Of a stretch of DNA of 64,000 nt, positions 8,875 to 18,957 are shown piece by piece. This stretch comes from Cryobacterium breve (lineage in GTDB: Bacteria; Actinomycetota; Actinomycetes; Actinomycetales; Microbacteriaceae): NCBI RefSeq assembly GCF_027594785.1, contig NZ_CP075584.1, positions 2,356,001-2,420,000 of the forward strand. Direction: 5' to 3'. Under the pieces are notes generated by a model. It saw only the letters and a list, made by a program, of their open reading frames with translations. It searched no databases and was not told where the DNA came from. The position numbers and the translations under genes are program-made. The first letter of the stretch is position 1. The number at the start of each line of letters is the position of its first letter.

Positions 8875-10590
8875 ATGACCGACGATCGGGTCATGCGCGC
8901 CCGCTATCGCAGGATCCTGCGCTTTGCCGCTCGTTACCTGGCCCAGACGTGGTGGTACGAACTGTTCCTCCCGCGGATCGGGCTCGCGCGGCTCTCGGCG
9001 CGCAATCGTTCCGCACGGCTCCAGCACATCGCGAAACGCTTCCACGTGCTCGCGGTCGACCTGGGCGGCCTCATGATCAAGGTCGGGCAGTTCATGTCGT
9101 CCAGGCTCGACGTGCTGCCGCCCGAGATCACCAAGGAACTCGAGGGACTGCAGGACGAGGTCCCTGCCGTACCGTTCCCGGCCATCCGGGCCCTCGCCGA
9201 GGCCGAATTGGGTGTGACACTCGAGCGCGCGTTCTCGTTCGTCGATCCGACTCCGCTCGCAGCGGCATCCCTCGGCCAGGTTCACCGTGCGCGGCTCTCG
9301 GAAATGGATGCTGCCGAGACGGGTCTGCTCGACGTCGTCGTGAAGATTCAGCGTCCGGGTATCGGCGAGATCGTCGACGTGGACCTCCGGGCCCTGCGCC
9401 GCGTCGCCGGCTGGCTCAGCCACATTCCCCTCGTCTCGGATCGGGTCGACATGCCCGTCCTCGTCGAGGAGTTCGCGGTGACCAGCCTCGAGGAGATCGA
9501 CTACCTGCACGAAGCCGCGAGCGCAGAACGATTCGCGGGGGACTTCGCGGACGACGCCCGCGTCAGCGTGCCCGAACTCGTCTGGGAACGCACCACGCGG
9601 CGCGTGCTGACCCTGCAGGACGTCACCGCCATCAAGGTCAACGACGTCGATGGGCTCAGGGCCGCGGGCATTGATCCGGCCGAAGTCGCCAATGAGTTCG
9701 CGGCGGTCATGTTCGACCAACTCTTCGTCAACGGTTACTTCCACGCCGACCCCCACCCGGGCAACATCTTCGTCACCCCGCTGGCGCGCGAGGATTCCGC
9801 CACAACAGCGGATGCCCCCGGCAGGGCCTGGAAATTCACGTTCATCGACTTCGGCATGATGGGCGAGGTACCCGATGCCCTGCGCCGGGGTCTCCGGAAC
9901 CTGCTCATCGCCGCCGCGTCCCGCAACGGCAAGGGCATGGTGGACGGCATCCGCGAGGTGGGAGTCCTCCTGCCGTCTGCGGACACCGCGGAACTCGAAC
10001 GGGCGCTGACGGCCCTGTTCGCCCGTTTCGGGGGAATGGGCTTCGCAGAACTGCAGGAAGTCGATCCGCGTGAGTTCCGCGCGTTCGCGAACGAATTCGG
10101 CGATGTGGTGCGCACGCTGCCGGTCCAGCTGCCGGAGAACTTCCTGCTCATCGTGCGCGCGATGTCGTTGACCAGCGGCATGTGCAGTTCGCTCGACCCG
10201 GCCTTCAATATCTGGAACGCCGTCGAGCCGTACTCGGCCCAGCTGATCCGGGCAGAGGGCGGAAACCTGGTCCAGGATCTCGTGAAGCGCACCGTGTCGG
10301 CGGCCGGCATCATCGGGCGGCTGCCCCGGCGGCTCGACACCCTGATCACGCGGGTCGAAGAAGGCAATCTCACGGTGCAGACGCCTCGGATCGAGCGCCG
10401 CCTCGGCAGCCTCGAGCGAACGGGGCGACGGATCATCTCTGCGGTGCTCTTCACCGCCCTGCTGATCGGCGGCATCCTGCTCCGTGCGGACGATGTCGTC
10501 TTCGGAACGGTGCTCATGGCCGTGTCCGTGCTTCCGCTGCTGCACGCCACACTCGCCGGCGCCGTCGCCCGCCGAGGCCCCCTGCCCTAA
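8875..10590 (+). CDS. AarF/UbiB (ABC1) atypical kinase-like membrane protein
   Basis: 571 aa from ATG 8875 (MTDDRV). GTG 8842 is an in-frame alternative 11 codons upstream, and neither start has a good ribosome-binding site. ABC1 motifs are in order: MIKVGQF near residue 69, the Ala-rich loop AAASLGQVH near 128, VVKIQRPG, DPHPGN near 292 and FIDFGMMG near 323. Two hydrophobic helices end the protein (about 522-565). Family proteins are ATPases that support quinone or lipid metabolism at the membrane. Actinobacteria use menaquinone, so the classical ubiquinone role does not apply directly. It follows the PadR gene on the same strand. Confidence 0.85.
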   Translation: MTDDRVMRARYRRILRFAARYLAQTWWYELFLPRIGLARLSARNRSARLQHIAKRFHVLAVDLGGLMIKVGQFMSSRLDVLPPEITKELEGLQDEVPAVPFPAIRALAEAELGVTLERAFSFVDPTPLAAASLGQVHRARLSEMDAAETGLLDVVVKIQRPGIGEIVDVDLRALRRVAGWLSHIPLVSDRVDMPVLVEEFAVTSLEEIDYLHEAASAERFAGDFADDARVSVPELVWERTTRRVLTLQDVTAIKVNDVDGLRAAGIDPAEVANEFAAVMFDQLFVNGYFHADPHPGNIFVTPLAREDSATTADAPGRAWKFTFIDFGMMGEVPDALRRGLRNLLIAAASRNGKGMVDGIREVGVLLPSADTAELERALTALFARFGGMGFAELQEVDPREFRAFANEFGDVVRTLPVQLPENFLLIVRAMSLTSGMCSSLDPAFNIWNAVEPYSAQLIRAEGGNLVQDLVKRTVSAAGIIGRLPRRLDTLITRVEEGNLTVQTPRIERRLGSLERTGRRIISAVLFTALLIGGILLRADDVVFGTVLMAVSVLPLLHATLAGAVARRGPLP

Positions 10591-10616
10591 GGAGCCTGTG
10601 GAAGTCCCGGCCAATA

Positions 10617-11220
10617 TCATCGCCCGGCGCCGAGGTGGCGCTGGGCGTCGGCATACGCGGACGACCACACCAGTTCGTGATCCGCGGGAGACGACGCTCC
10701 GCAGGCTAGTGACTCCTCGGCGATCAGCAGCGTCGAGGCGAGCCCCGCCAGATAACGGGACTCGGCGGAGAGCCGCGTGTCGGGGGTGAGGCTCGAGCTC
10801 ACGACCGTCAGGCTCGAGGACGCCTCGACGAATCGATCCGGCGGCACGGGCGACGGCGACCGTGCTCGCGACGTAAAACCCGATGCAGGCCGTGATCACC
10901 AGGAGTCTCGGTGCACCCGCCTCAACGAGCGTCGCGAACACTCCGAACACGGCCACCAGGCCGAGCACCATCCAGCCGCGCCACACCCGAACCCGCCGGC
11001 GCTGCCGCGCGGAGATCCCCGCTGGATACAACACGAGCCGCTGACTCGTACTGCCGTAACGACCGGCCGACACCGTGTAGCTGCCCCACCGGCAGCGTCC
11101 GTCGAGGAGTGGCGAGAGCCACCGACTGAGCGTGAGTTCCGAGGGGTCCGTTCGAGCGCTGTTCACCCATCCAGCGTCATCCCGTGGCGACGCGAGCCAC
11201 TCCGTCCTTACGGAATCCAT
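10617..11220 (-). CDS. DUF6611-like small membrane protein, one apparent frameshift
   Basis: The N-terminal part starts at ATG 11220 and contains two hydrophobic stretches (WRGWMVLGLVAVFGVFATLV and LLVITACIGFYVASTV). The reading then needs a shift near 10838-10845, where removing one base of a CCGG run joins it to a second frame beginning DRFVEASSSL and ending HLGAGR at 10617. The joined product is about 200 aa, with a cytosolic acidic C-terminus. The family resemblance is tentative and no function is known. It is convergent with the UbiB-like gene, with 26 bp between stops. Alternatively this is a decayed gene. Confidence 0.55.
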
Positions 11221-11482
11221 GCGGCGAAACGGTGTTTACCTACGGATTCACTACGCCGGAAATACGGCGCTCTGCGCTCGAGGTGCGCAGGATGTGCCAA
11301 CATGAGGGATTCTCACGAACCTGTAAATCTCGTGTGGATCTACCCGGTGACTGCCGGAATTTCGGGATGTGAACCACAATTGAACCCAGTTTTGTTCCAA
11401 GACGCATCGCAGCACCGTCATCACCTTCGGTCGCACGATGAGGAAAGTTCCGCTCGTCTGATCTCACCCTGGAGGAAGGACC

Positions 11483-13024
11483 ATGACCTCAGTTCCGGCC
11501 CACCGGCGCACCCGCGGACCGGCTGCACCCCACCACAGAGTGAACGCCTCCCGCGTCTCCCGGAGCGCGTGGACCGCCCTGAACTGGCTCACATCCCTGG
11601 CCGTCGTTGTCGTGATGACCGCGTCAGCGGCGGCAATGGTCGCAGCAGGCTCCGGAGGTTTCACCGGCCGCGCCTGCGATCGTGCCGGACAGCCAGCCGT
11701 GACGGGTCATCGACAATCGCAGCGGCCACTCATTTCGGCCGCGCTCATCAAGGCACTGATCGTGATCGGCGCCGTCCTGTCGGCGGCACTCGCCTTCGTC
11801 GACCTCCGACCGCCCCTCCAGTTCGGCTCGGCCATCCTCGCTCACACCGCGGGATTCCTGGCCGGATATGTCGTGACAGTGATGGTCGTGCTGATGTCGC
11901 GCGCGCCGTTTCTCGAACGCTCGATCGGCGCGGACCGGCTCGCTCGCTGGCACGGCGTCGGCGGTCGCGTCTTCATCGTCGTCCTGGCGATTCATGCGGT
12001 CGCAGCCGTGCATTCCTGGATGCTCAGTCACTGGGCGGATGCCTTCACGGCGACCCTCGCCGTCCTGGGCATGCCGGGGCTGGTGGCGGCGACCATCGGG
12101 ACGGTCCTGTTCGGCGTGATCGCCGTCATGTCGGTCCGGGCAGCCCGCCGCTCGGTCTCCTACGAGACGTGGCACGGCATCCACCTGCTCAGCTATCTCG
12201 CCCTGGCGCTGTCGTTCGCGCATGAACTGGCCGGTCCCGACCTCGCAGGCAGGCCCGGGTTCCAGATCGCCTGGACCCTGCTGTTCGTGTTCGCCCTGGG
12301 GCTTGTGCTGCGCTATCGCGTTCTCAAGCCGCTCGAGCACGCGTGGCGCCACCGGCTGCGGATCGAACGTCTGGTGCCCGAAGCGAACGGCGTCGTGAGT
12401 GTCATTCTGCGCGGGCGGCATATCGACGAGCTGCGCGTCGAAGCCGGCCAGTTCTTCCGCTGGCGATTTCTGGCGCCGGGGGTCTGGCGTTCCGCGCACC
12501 CCTTCTCCCTGTCTGCGCCTCCCGGCGATGACCTGCTTCGGATCACTGTGAAGGCTCTCGGGAACGGCAGCCATTCGCTTCACTCCCTCCGTCCGGGCAC
12601 GCGCGTGCTCGCCGAGGGGCCGTACGGGGCCATGACGCAACGCAAACGCACGCGTGAATCCGTTCTGCTCATCGCTGGCGGCGTGGGAATCACTCCCATG
12701 CGCGCCCTCTTCGAAGAGCTCGAGGTCGGTGACGGCTCGCTGACCCTCCTCTACCGGGCCTCACGGGCGGATGACGTGATCTTCCGCGACGAACTCGAGG
12801 AAATCGCCCGGTTGCGCGGTGCCTCGATCGTCTGGATGATCGGGCCTTCGTCCGATCCCGGGAACGGCATGACCGGCGCGAACCTGACCCGGCTCGTGCC
12901 CGACGTGGCTGCTCGTGACGTCTACGTGTGCGCGTCGCGCGGCCTGTCCCGGGCCGTCCGGTCCGCGCTGAAGGACGCCGGACATCCGCCTGCCCGCCTG
13001 CACGAGGAGGTCTTCGCCTTCTGA
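11483..13024 (+). CDS. Ferric-reductase-like transmembrane flavoprotein (NAD(P)H oxidoreductase)
   Basis: 513 aa, ATG 11483 after GGAGGAAGG. One N-terminal hydrophobic helix (residues 32-55) is followed by a six-helix cytochrome b-like block (about 80-275) with histidines in ARWHGVGG, IHAVAAVHSW, WHGIHLL and FAHEL that could ligate haem. The cytosolic half has the FAD motif AHPFSLS near 342 and the NAD(P) motif LLIAGGVGITPM near 395, ending with HEEVFAF. This order matches NADPH-oxidase/ferric-reductase type enzymes moving electrons across the membrane. The acceptor is unknown. The extra N-terminal helix and a low-complexity linker at 55-80 are unusual. A terminator follows. Confidence 0.82.
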   Translation: MTSVPAHRRTRGPAAPHHRVNASRVSRSAWTALNWLTSLAVVVVMTASAAAMVAAGSGGFTGRACDRAGQPAVTGHRQSQRPLISAALIKALIVIGAVLSAALAFVDLRPPLQFGSAILAHTAGFLAGYVVTVMVVLMSRAPFLERSIGADRLARWHGVGGRVFIVVLAIHAVAAVHSWMLSHWADAFTATLAVLGMPGLVAATIGTVLFGVIAVMSVRAARRSVSYETWHGIHLLSYLALALSFAHELAGPDLAGRPGFQIAWTLLFVFALGLVLRYRVLKPLEHAWRHRLRIERLVPEANGVVSVILRGRHIDELRVEAGQFFRWRFLAPGVWRSAHPFSLSAPPGDDLLRITVKALGNGSHSLHSLRPGTRVLAEGPYGAMTQRKRTRESVLLIAGGVGITPMRALFEELEVGDGSLTLLYRASRADDVIFRDELEEIARLRGASIVWMIGPSSDPGNGMTGANLTRLVPDVAARDVYVCASRGLSRAVRSALKDAGHPPARLHEEVFAF

Positions 13025-13058
13025 CATCCGCGACGACTAGTGTGCGCCCGGGAATGAC

Positions 13059-13088
13059 GAAAGGCCCCCGATTTCTCGGGGGCCTTTC
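13059..13088 (+). terminator. Rho-independent-type hairpin after the reductase gene
   Basis: A perfect 12-bp stem (GAAAGGCCCCCG with CGGGGGCCTTTC) encloses a 6-base loop, followed by TTG rather than a long T-run, as is common in actinobacteria. It separates the reductase from the opposing tRNA-Leu and may act in both directions. Confidence 0.85.
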
Positions 13089-13128
13089 TTGTCCGACCGG
13101 GTTGTGCATTTCTGCAATCAACCCACTG

Positions 13129-13212
13129 TGCGCGAGGGGGGACTTGAACCCCCACGTCCTTTCGAACACTGGCACCTGAAGCCAGCGCGTCTGCCAATTC
13201 CGCCACTCGCGC
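13129..13212 (-). tRNA. tRNA-Leu (CAG)
   Basis: The minus strand folds as a class II tRNA. Acceptor arms GCGCGAG and CTCGCGC end in discriminator A, the D-arm contains TGGCGGAATTGGCAGACG, the anticodon stem CTGGC/GCCAG encloses loop TTCAGGT, a long variable arm follows, and the T-arm has GGTTCAAGTCC. Anticodon CAG reads the Leu codon CTG. CCA is not encoded. Confidence 0.95.
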
Positions 13213-13493
13213 GAACTTAGAGAGGCTAGCACTATTCGGGGTGCGAATGCCATTCGTCCGGTCGCCGGGCGAGGCGGGAAGGGGCGCGCAGCATCCACTC
13301 GTTTACGGTCTCGTGACCCTCGGGAACTCGAGTCGTGCAAGACTGCCTCCTGGCCGGACGGAAATCCGGCCAAACCCGTACGCATAGCTGCCTCCCGTAG
13401 GATGACAATTCCCCGTCCCATGTGCCCGGCGGGCAAGTTGACATGCGAGGCAAGTAACATGCTGATAGCCGAAAGGATCGGATCGGGAGACCT

Positions 13494-14259
13494 GTGGGCA
13501 TTCTGGATAACTTTGAAAAAGGTCTTGAGCGCGCCGTAAACGGTGCGTTTGCCAAGACGTTCAAGTCGGGACTTCAGCCGGTGGAGATCACCTCCGCGCT
13601 GCGTCGCGAACTCGACACCAAGGCAGCTGTGGTGTCCCGCGACCGCATCCTCGCGCCCAATCGCTTCACCGTCCGCATGAGCCACACCGACTTCCAGCGC
13701 ATGACCAACCTCGGACCGGCGCTCATCGACGAGCTCACCGACCTGGTCCAGCAGCACGGCAACGAGCAGCGCTACCAGTTCGCCGGCGGCATCTCGATCA
13801 GCCTTTCGGATGACCGCGGCCTCAGCGAGGGCATGGTCCAGATCGACTCGTCCACCGTCAAGGGCAGCGTGACCTGGACGCCCGTCGTCGACGTCGGCGG
13901 CAAGCGGTACCCGCTCCGCAAGTCGACAACGGTCATCGGTCGCGGCACGGATGCCGACATCACGATCGACGACACCGGCACCTCCCGCCGCCACGTCGAG
14001 ATCACCTGGGACGGCGCCCGTGCGCAGGTGCGCGACCTTGGCTCCACGAACGGTTCCCAGGCTCAACGGTGTCCCCGTCAAGCAGGCGATCCTCGAACCG
14101 GATTCGGTCATCACGATCGGCCGCACCCGCATCGTCTTCCGGGTGCTCGCCCAGGCGCACGCGGATGCCCCCGCCGCCTCCGCAGGGCAACGCACCGACC
14201 TTCCCGCCGCACCGCACGAGCGCCACGACATGGGCGGATTCTGGGGGCCCTCCGCATGA
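13494..14259 (+). CDS. fhaA: FhaA-type protein: DUF3662 domain plus FHA domain, one apparent frameshift
   Basis: GTG 13494 (MGILDNFEKGLERAV) opens the conserved DUF3662 N-terminal domain (about residues 1-115). A short linker leads to an FHA domain with VIGRGTDADI, SRRHVEI and GSTNGS, the phosphothreonine-reading loops. A +1 base at 14058-14064 (CAGGCTC for CAGCTC) interrupts the FHA domain, and correction continues into LNGVPV and the end at 14259. Full length is about 254 aa. FhaA docks phosphorylated partners of the PASTA kinases and affects peptidoglycan assembly. First gene of the operon, overlapping fhaB by 4 bp. Confidence 0.9.
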
Positions 14260-14878
14260 ATGTCAGCGAGCTGACCCTGCTCGTCCTGAGGCTCGGTTTC
14301 CTGCTAGTGCTCTGGCTTTTCATCTTCGGCATCGTCTATGCCCTCCGCAGCGACCTCTTCGGCCAGCGCGTGCGCAAGCAGCCCAAGGATGGCGCCCCCG
14401 CCGTGGCGTCCGCGGGACTCGCCGCAGCTTTCCCCTCTGCCGTTCCGGCCGCGGCGCCGGTGATGCAGGCCGGCCCCGCCCTCGCCTTCGTCCAGCCGCC
14501 GCCGGCATCCGCTGCGGCACCGACGGAACAGTTCTCGGCGCAGGCCGCGAAGAGTGACCTCGGCCCCGGCGATAAGGCCACCGCCCAGAACGCGACCCGG
14601 CTCGTGATCACCTCCGGCCCGAAGGCCGGCACCGAATTCCCCTGACCGTCGATTCTGTGACGATCGGGCGGTCCGCCGATTCGAGTCTTGTCATTCGCGA
14701 CGACTACACGTCGACCCACCATGCCCGGCTGATGCTGTGGAATGACAAGTGGATGATCCAGGATCTTGATTCGACAAATGGCACCTTCCTCGCGGGCGTT
14801 CGCCTCGCGGTTCCGACTCCTGTCCCCTTGAACACCACCGTCAAGATCGGCGCGACCAGCTTCGAGCTTCGGCGGTAG
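14256..14878 (+). CDS. fhaB: FhaB/FipA-type membrane-anchored FHA protein, one apparent frameshift
   Basis: ATG 14256 overlaps the fhaA stop (ATGA). One N-terminal transmembrane helix (about residues 5-27) precedes an Ala/Pro-rich linker and a C-terminal FHA domain with VTIGRSADSSLVI, STHHARL and DSTNGTFL. The two halves are in different frames because a C-run at 14639-14642 appears one base short, and restoring it gives FPLTVDSVTIGR. Total about 207 aa. FhaB-type proteins recognise kinase-phosphorylated partners at the divisome. It lies 4 bp before pstP in the operon. Confidence 0.88.
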
Positions 14879-14882
14879 GTCC

Positions 14883-16112
14883 ATGGCGACAGTCAGTCAC
14901 AGCGCGGCCGCGTCCCACGTTGGAAGGATCCGGTCCAACAACCAGGACTCCGGCTACTCTGGCCAGCACCTGTTCCTCGTTGCCGATGGCATGGGCGGGC
15001 ACGCCGGCGGCGACGTCGCCTCCGCGATCGCCACCAAGCGCATCATCGAGGCCGACCGGGACTTCCAGAGCCCGCAGGACGCAGAATTCGCCCTCCAGGC
15101 CGCCCTGATCGCGGCAAACTCGCTCCTCGCAGAGACGGTCTACGAGCACACCGAGCTGACCGGAATGGGCACGACCGTCAGCGCCCTCATCGTGCTGAAC
15201 GACGAGGTCGCGATCGCCCACATCGGCGACTCACGGATCTACCTGCTGCGCGAGGGCGAGCTCTCCCAGATCACGATCGACCACACCTTCGTGCAGCGTC
15301 TCGTCGATAGCGGCCGCATCACCGAGCAGGAGGCGATGGTGCACCCTCGCCGCTCGGTCCTGATGCGCGTACTCGGCGACGTCGAGGCCGCCCCCGAGAT
15401 CGATACCTCGATCCTCGCGACCTTTGCAGGCGACCGCTGGCTGATCTGCTCTGACGGACTGAGCGGCGTCGTCTCCAACACGAGCATCGCCGCCGCACTC
15501 TCGAGCGAACTCGATCCGCAGGGCGTCGCCGATCGTCTCGTCAAGGAGAGCCTCGACGGCGGAGCCCCGGACAATGTCACGATCGTCGTCGTCGACATCG
15601 GTGCGCCGGACGAACGCGTCGACACCCCCGTCGTCGTCGGGTCGGCATCCGCCCCGCTGGCCTTCGGGGAGGAGCCCGGACGCAGCCGCGCCCTGCGGAT
15701 GTCGAGCCTGCGCCTGCACCCCGTTCGCGAAACCCATTTCGAACCCGACTCTCAGGACTACCTCACCGAACTCATCGAGGAGGACGCCCGCCGCGCCCGC
15801 CGTCGCAAGGCCACGTGGCTCGCCGGCGTCATCCTGCTGATCGTCGCGCTTGTCGGCGGCGGCATCCTCGGCTACCAGTGGACCCAGACCCGCTACTACG
15901 TCGGCGTCGAGGGCAGCACCGTCGCCATCTTCCGCGGCGTGCAACAGGACCTCGGGCCCATCTCCCTCCACTCCGTCTACGAAGAGACCCCGCTCCAGGT
16001 CACAGACCTGCGGGTCTACGACCGGCAGCAGGTCGAGCAGACCATCAGCGCCGCTTCGCTCGATGAGGCCCGCCTCGTGATCGATCGCCTGACGAAGGCC
16101 AAGAATGAGTAA
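14883..16112 (+). CDS. pstP: PP2C-family Ser/Thr protein phosphatase PstP
   Basis: 409 aa. The catalytic PP2C domain (about 1-238) has RSNNQDS, the metal-binding VADGMGGHAGGD at 33-44, GTTVSALIV, IGDSRIYL, WLICSDGLS and PDNVTIVVVDI with the last Asp ligand. A transmembrane helix at about 315-336 (WLAGVILLIVALVGG) is followed by an extracytoplasmic tail of some 70 residues. It dephosphorylates the kinases encoded downstream and their substrates. It begins 4 bp after fhaB and overlaps rodA by 8 bp, so the pair is translationally coupled. Confidence 0.95.
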   Translation: MATVSHSAAASHVGRIRSNNQDSGYSGQHLFLVADGMGGHAGGDVASAIATKRIIEADRDFQSPQDAEFALQAALIAANSLLAETVYEHTELTGMGTTVSALIVLNDEVAIAHIGDSRIYLLREGELSQITIDHTFVQRLVDSGRITEQEAMVHPRRSVLMRVLGDVEAAPEIDTSILATFAGDRWLICSDGLSGVVSNTSIAAALSSELDPQGVADRLVKESLDGGAPDNVTIVVVDIGAPDERVDTPVVVGSASAPLAFGEEPGRSRALRMSSLRLHPVRETHFEPDSQDYLTELIEEDARRARRRKATWLAGVILLIVALVGGGILGYQWTQTRYYVGVEGSTVAIFRGVQQDLGPISLHSVYEETPLQVTDLRVYDRQQVEQTISAASLDEARLVIDRLTKAKNE

Positions 16113-17508
16113 CTCCCGGGCAGCGGATGCTCCCGCGCGCGCGCCGAGGTCCAAGCCCGGCAGCGCGAGGCGACTGCACCTGCCGCAGAAGATGCGGAAC
16201 GTCGAACTGTTCCTGCTGATCGTCGCGTGCGGGATCAACGCCTCGGCCGTCGTGCTCGTCCAGCTCGGAGCGCTCGGGCACATCGACACGACCCTCGTCG
16301 TGCTCGGCGCCGGGCTGTCCGGGCTCGTGCTCTGCCTGCACATCGTGTTGCGCTTCGTCGCGCGCGACGCCGACCCGTTCATCCTGCCGATCGCGACGCT
16401 CCTGAACGGCATCGGGATTGCGATGATCTACCGCATTGACATCGCCAACGGAGACGCCGGCTGGAACAGCGCCGCTGTGCGCCAGACCGTGTGGAGTGGC
16501 CTTGCGATCGCCTGCGCCATCACGGTGATGCTCGTCATCCGCAACCACCGGGTGCTCTTCCGCTACACCTACGTGTCCGGGTTCGTCGCGGTCGTCCTGC
16601 TCCTCCTCCCTCTCGTCCCCGGCCTCGGCCGCGAGGTCAGCGGTGCCAGGGTCTGGATCGGCATCGGCTCCTTCGCAACCTTCCAACCCGGTGAGATCGC
16701 GAAGATCGCCCTTGCGATCTTCTTCGCCGGGTATCTGGTCCGCAACCGGGACAGCCTGTCGATGGTCGGCCGCCGGGTGCTCTGGATGAAGTTCCCGCGG
16801 CTGCGCGACCTCGGTCCGATCCTGGTGCTCTGGGCCCTGTCGATGTCGGTCATCATCTTCCAGCGTGACCTCGGAACGGCGTTGCTCTACTTCGGGCTGT
16901 TCCTCGTCATGCTCTACATCGCGACCGGCCGCCTCAGCTGGGTGCTGCTCGGGATGACCCTCTTCATCGGCGGCGCGATCATCGCCAGCCAGACCCTCGA
17001 CTACGTGCACGGCCGGTTCCAGAACTGGCTCGATGCGCTCAACCCCGACGTGTACAACGCGGACGGCGGCAGCTACCAGCTCGTCCAGGGCCTGTTCGGG
17101 CTCGCCAAGGGCGGGCTTCTCGGCACCGGCCTCGGCCAGGGTCGCCCCGAAATCACCCCGGTTCCGCAGAGCGACTACATCATCGCGAGCCTCGGCGAGG
17201 AACTCGGCCTCGCCGGGCTGTTCGCGATCCTGGCCCTGTACCTGCTCTTCGTCGCCCGCGGCATCCGCATCGGCTTCGCCGGGCACGACGACTTCGGCAA
17301 GCTCCTCGGCGTCGGGCTCTCCTTCGTCGTCGCCCTGCAGTGCTTCATCGTGATCGGCGGTGTCACCAGGGTCATTCCGCTCACGGGGCTCACAACGCCG
17401 TTCCTTGCGGCCGGCGGGTCATCGCTCGTCGCCAACTGGATCATCGTCGCGCTCCTGCTGCGCCTGTCCGACACCATTCGTAACCAACCCCGGCTGGTGG
17501 TCTGTTGA
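16105..17508 (+). CDS. rodA: RodA/FtsW-family peptidoglycan polymerase (SEDS protein)
   Basis: 467 aa with ten or more membrane helices. SEDS features visible include FATFQPGEIAKIAL near residue 192, FQRDLGTALLYFGLFL near 251, VQGLFGLAKGGLLGTGLGQG near 326, and SDYIIASLGEELGLAG, the conserved catalytic loop segment. It polymerises lipid II glycan strands in the membrane together with a class B PBP, here encoded immediately downstream. Its stop overlaps the TTG start of pbpA by 3-4 bp. The operon position with pbpA marks it as the elongation-type RodA of this gene set rather than the dcw-cluster FtsW. Confidence 0.94.
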   Translation: MSNSRAADAPARAPRSKPGSARRLHLPQKMRNVELFLLIVACGINASAVVLVQLGALGHIDTTLVVLGAGLSGLVLCLHIVLRFVARDADPFILPIATLLNGIGIAMIYRIDIANGDAGWNSAAVRQTVWSGLAIACAITVMLVIRNHRVLFRYTYVSGFVAVVLLLLPLVPGLGREVSGARVWIGIGSFATFQPGEIAKIALAIFFAGYLVRNRDSLSMVGRRVLWMKFPRLRDLGPILVLWALSMSVIIFQRDLGTALLYFGLFLVMLYIATGRLSWVLLGMTLFIGGAIIASQTLDYVHGRFQNWLDALNPDVYNADGGSYQLVQGLFGLAKGGLLGTGLGQGRPEITPVPQSDYIIASLGEELGLAGLFAILALYLLFVARGIRIGFAGHDDFGKLLGVGLSFVVALQCFIVIGGVTRVIPLTGLTTPFLAAGGSSLVANWIIVALLLRLSDTIRNQPRLVVC

Positions 17509-18957
17509 ATCGCGAACTCAAGCGCGTCAGCATCGTCGTCATGCTGATGTTCGTCGCCCTGCTCACCTCGACGACGATCATCCAGGTCTTCCAGGCCGAA
17601 AGCCTGTCCGCGGACTCCCGCAATACCCGCACACTCTACGACAGCTACATGGTCGAGCGCGGCGCCATCCTGGTCGCCGGCACCCCGATCGCACAGTCGG
17701 TCCCGACAGACGACAACTACAAGTACCTGCGCACGTACAGCAACGCCGCGCTCTACGCCCCCGTCACGGGCTTCCTGCCCATCAACGGTGCCGCGACGGG
17801 GCTCGAGCGCGCGCTCAACGGTGAACTCAGCGGAACCTCGGACTCCCAGTTCTTCGACCAGATGAACTCCCTCGTCACAGGGCAGGCGTCCAAGGGCGCA
17901 TCGGTCGAGGTCACGATCGACCCCGTCGCCCAGCAGGCCGCCTGGGATGCCCTCGGAAACCTCACCGGCTCGGTCATCGTCACCGAGCCGAAGACCGGCC
18001 GGATCCTGGCCATGGTGTCCAAGCCGAGCTATGACCCGAATCTGCTCGCCGTGCACGACAACCAGGCCGTCACCGACACCTACCAGAGCCTCGTGAGCGA
18101 CCCGGGTAACCCACTGATCAACCGTTCCATCGATGCGCTCAACCCTCCGGGGTCCGTCTTCAAGCTCGTCGTCGCATCCGCTGCGATCGAATCGGGCAAG
18201 TTCACCCCCGACAGTGCCTTCCCGAACCTGGCGACCTTCACGCTGCCGGGCAGGCTCGTCGATCGTGATCAACTCCGGCGGTGGCACCTGCGGCGGCGGT
18301 GACACGGTCACGATCGCCACCGCCCTGCGCCTGTCCTGCAACATTCCCATGGCCGAGCTCGGGCTGCAGCTCGGGTCGACGGCCATCCGGGAGATGGCCG
18401 AGAAGTACGGGTTCAACACGAGCTACTCGGTACCCCTCGATGTCGCGACGAGCGTGTACCCCACGGTCCTCGACGACGCGCAGACCGCACTGTCGGCGTT
18501 CGGGCAGTACGAAGTGCGCGCAACGCCCATGCAGATGGCGATGGTGTCGGCGACAATCGCGAACGGCGGAGTGCAGATGGCGCCGAACCTCGTGGAGGAA
18601 ATCATCGCCCCCAATCTCAGCCCGCTCGAAAGCTTTACGCCGAAGACAGTGAAACAGGTGATCAGCGCTGCAACCGCGGCCACGATGACCCAGATGATGG
18701 TCAATAACGTCGCGGATGGCGCGGCGAGCAATGCAAGAATAGACGGGGTCAACGTGGCGGGAAAGACGGGCACGGCCGAGAACGGAACTAACGAGCCATA
18801 CACACTCTGGTTCACCGGTTTTGCTCCCGCAGAAGATCCAAAATACGCGATCACCGTCCTCGTCGAGGATGGCGGAGGTCTTGGCCAGAAGGGGTACGGC
18901 AATTTGCTCGCCGCACCCGTTGCAAAGCAGGTACTAGAGGCGGTGCTGAACAAATGA
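17505..18957 (+). CDS. pbpA: Class B penicillin-binding protein PbpA, one apparent frameshift
   Basis: It starts at TTG 17505, overlapping the rodA stop, and has an N-terminal membrane anchor (about residues 9-27). The transpeptidase domain shows the active-site serine motif PGSVFK, then SCN and KTGT in the expected order. A +1 base at 18251-18257 (CAGGCTC for CAGCTC) splits the reading between LPG and SSIVINSGGG, and the corrected protein is about 483 aa. It crosslinks peptide stems with its SEDS partner RodA. It is the likely target of PknA/PknB signalling, and its stop overlaps pknA (ATGA). Confidence 0.93.

Noticed and set aside
8605..11220. A single 871-residue minus-strand gene antisense to ubiB
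   Set aside because: Only its first 125 or so residues (11220 to about 10845) look like protein; the rest mirrors the real UbiB gene in another frame and has Arg/Asp/His-rich composition.
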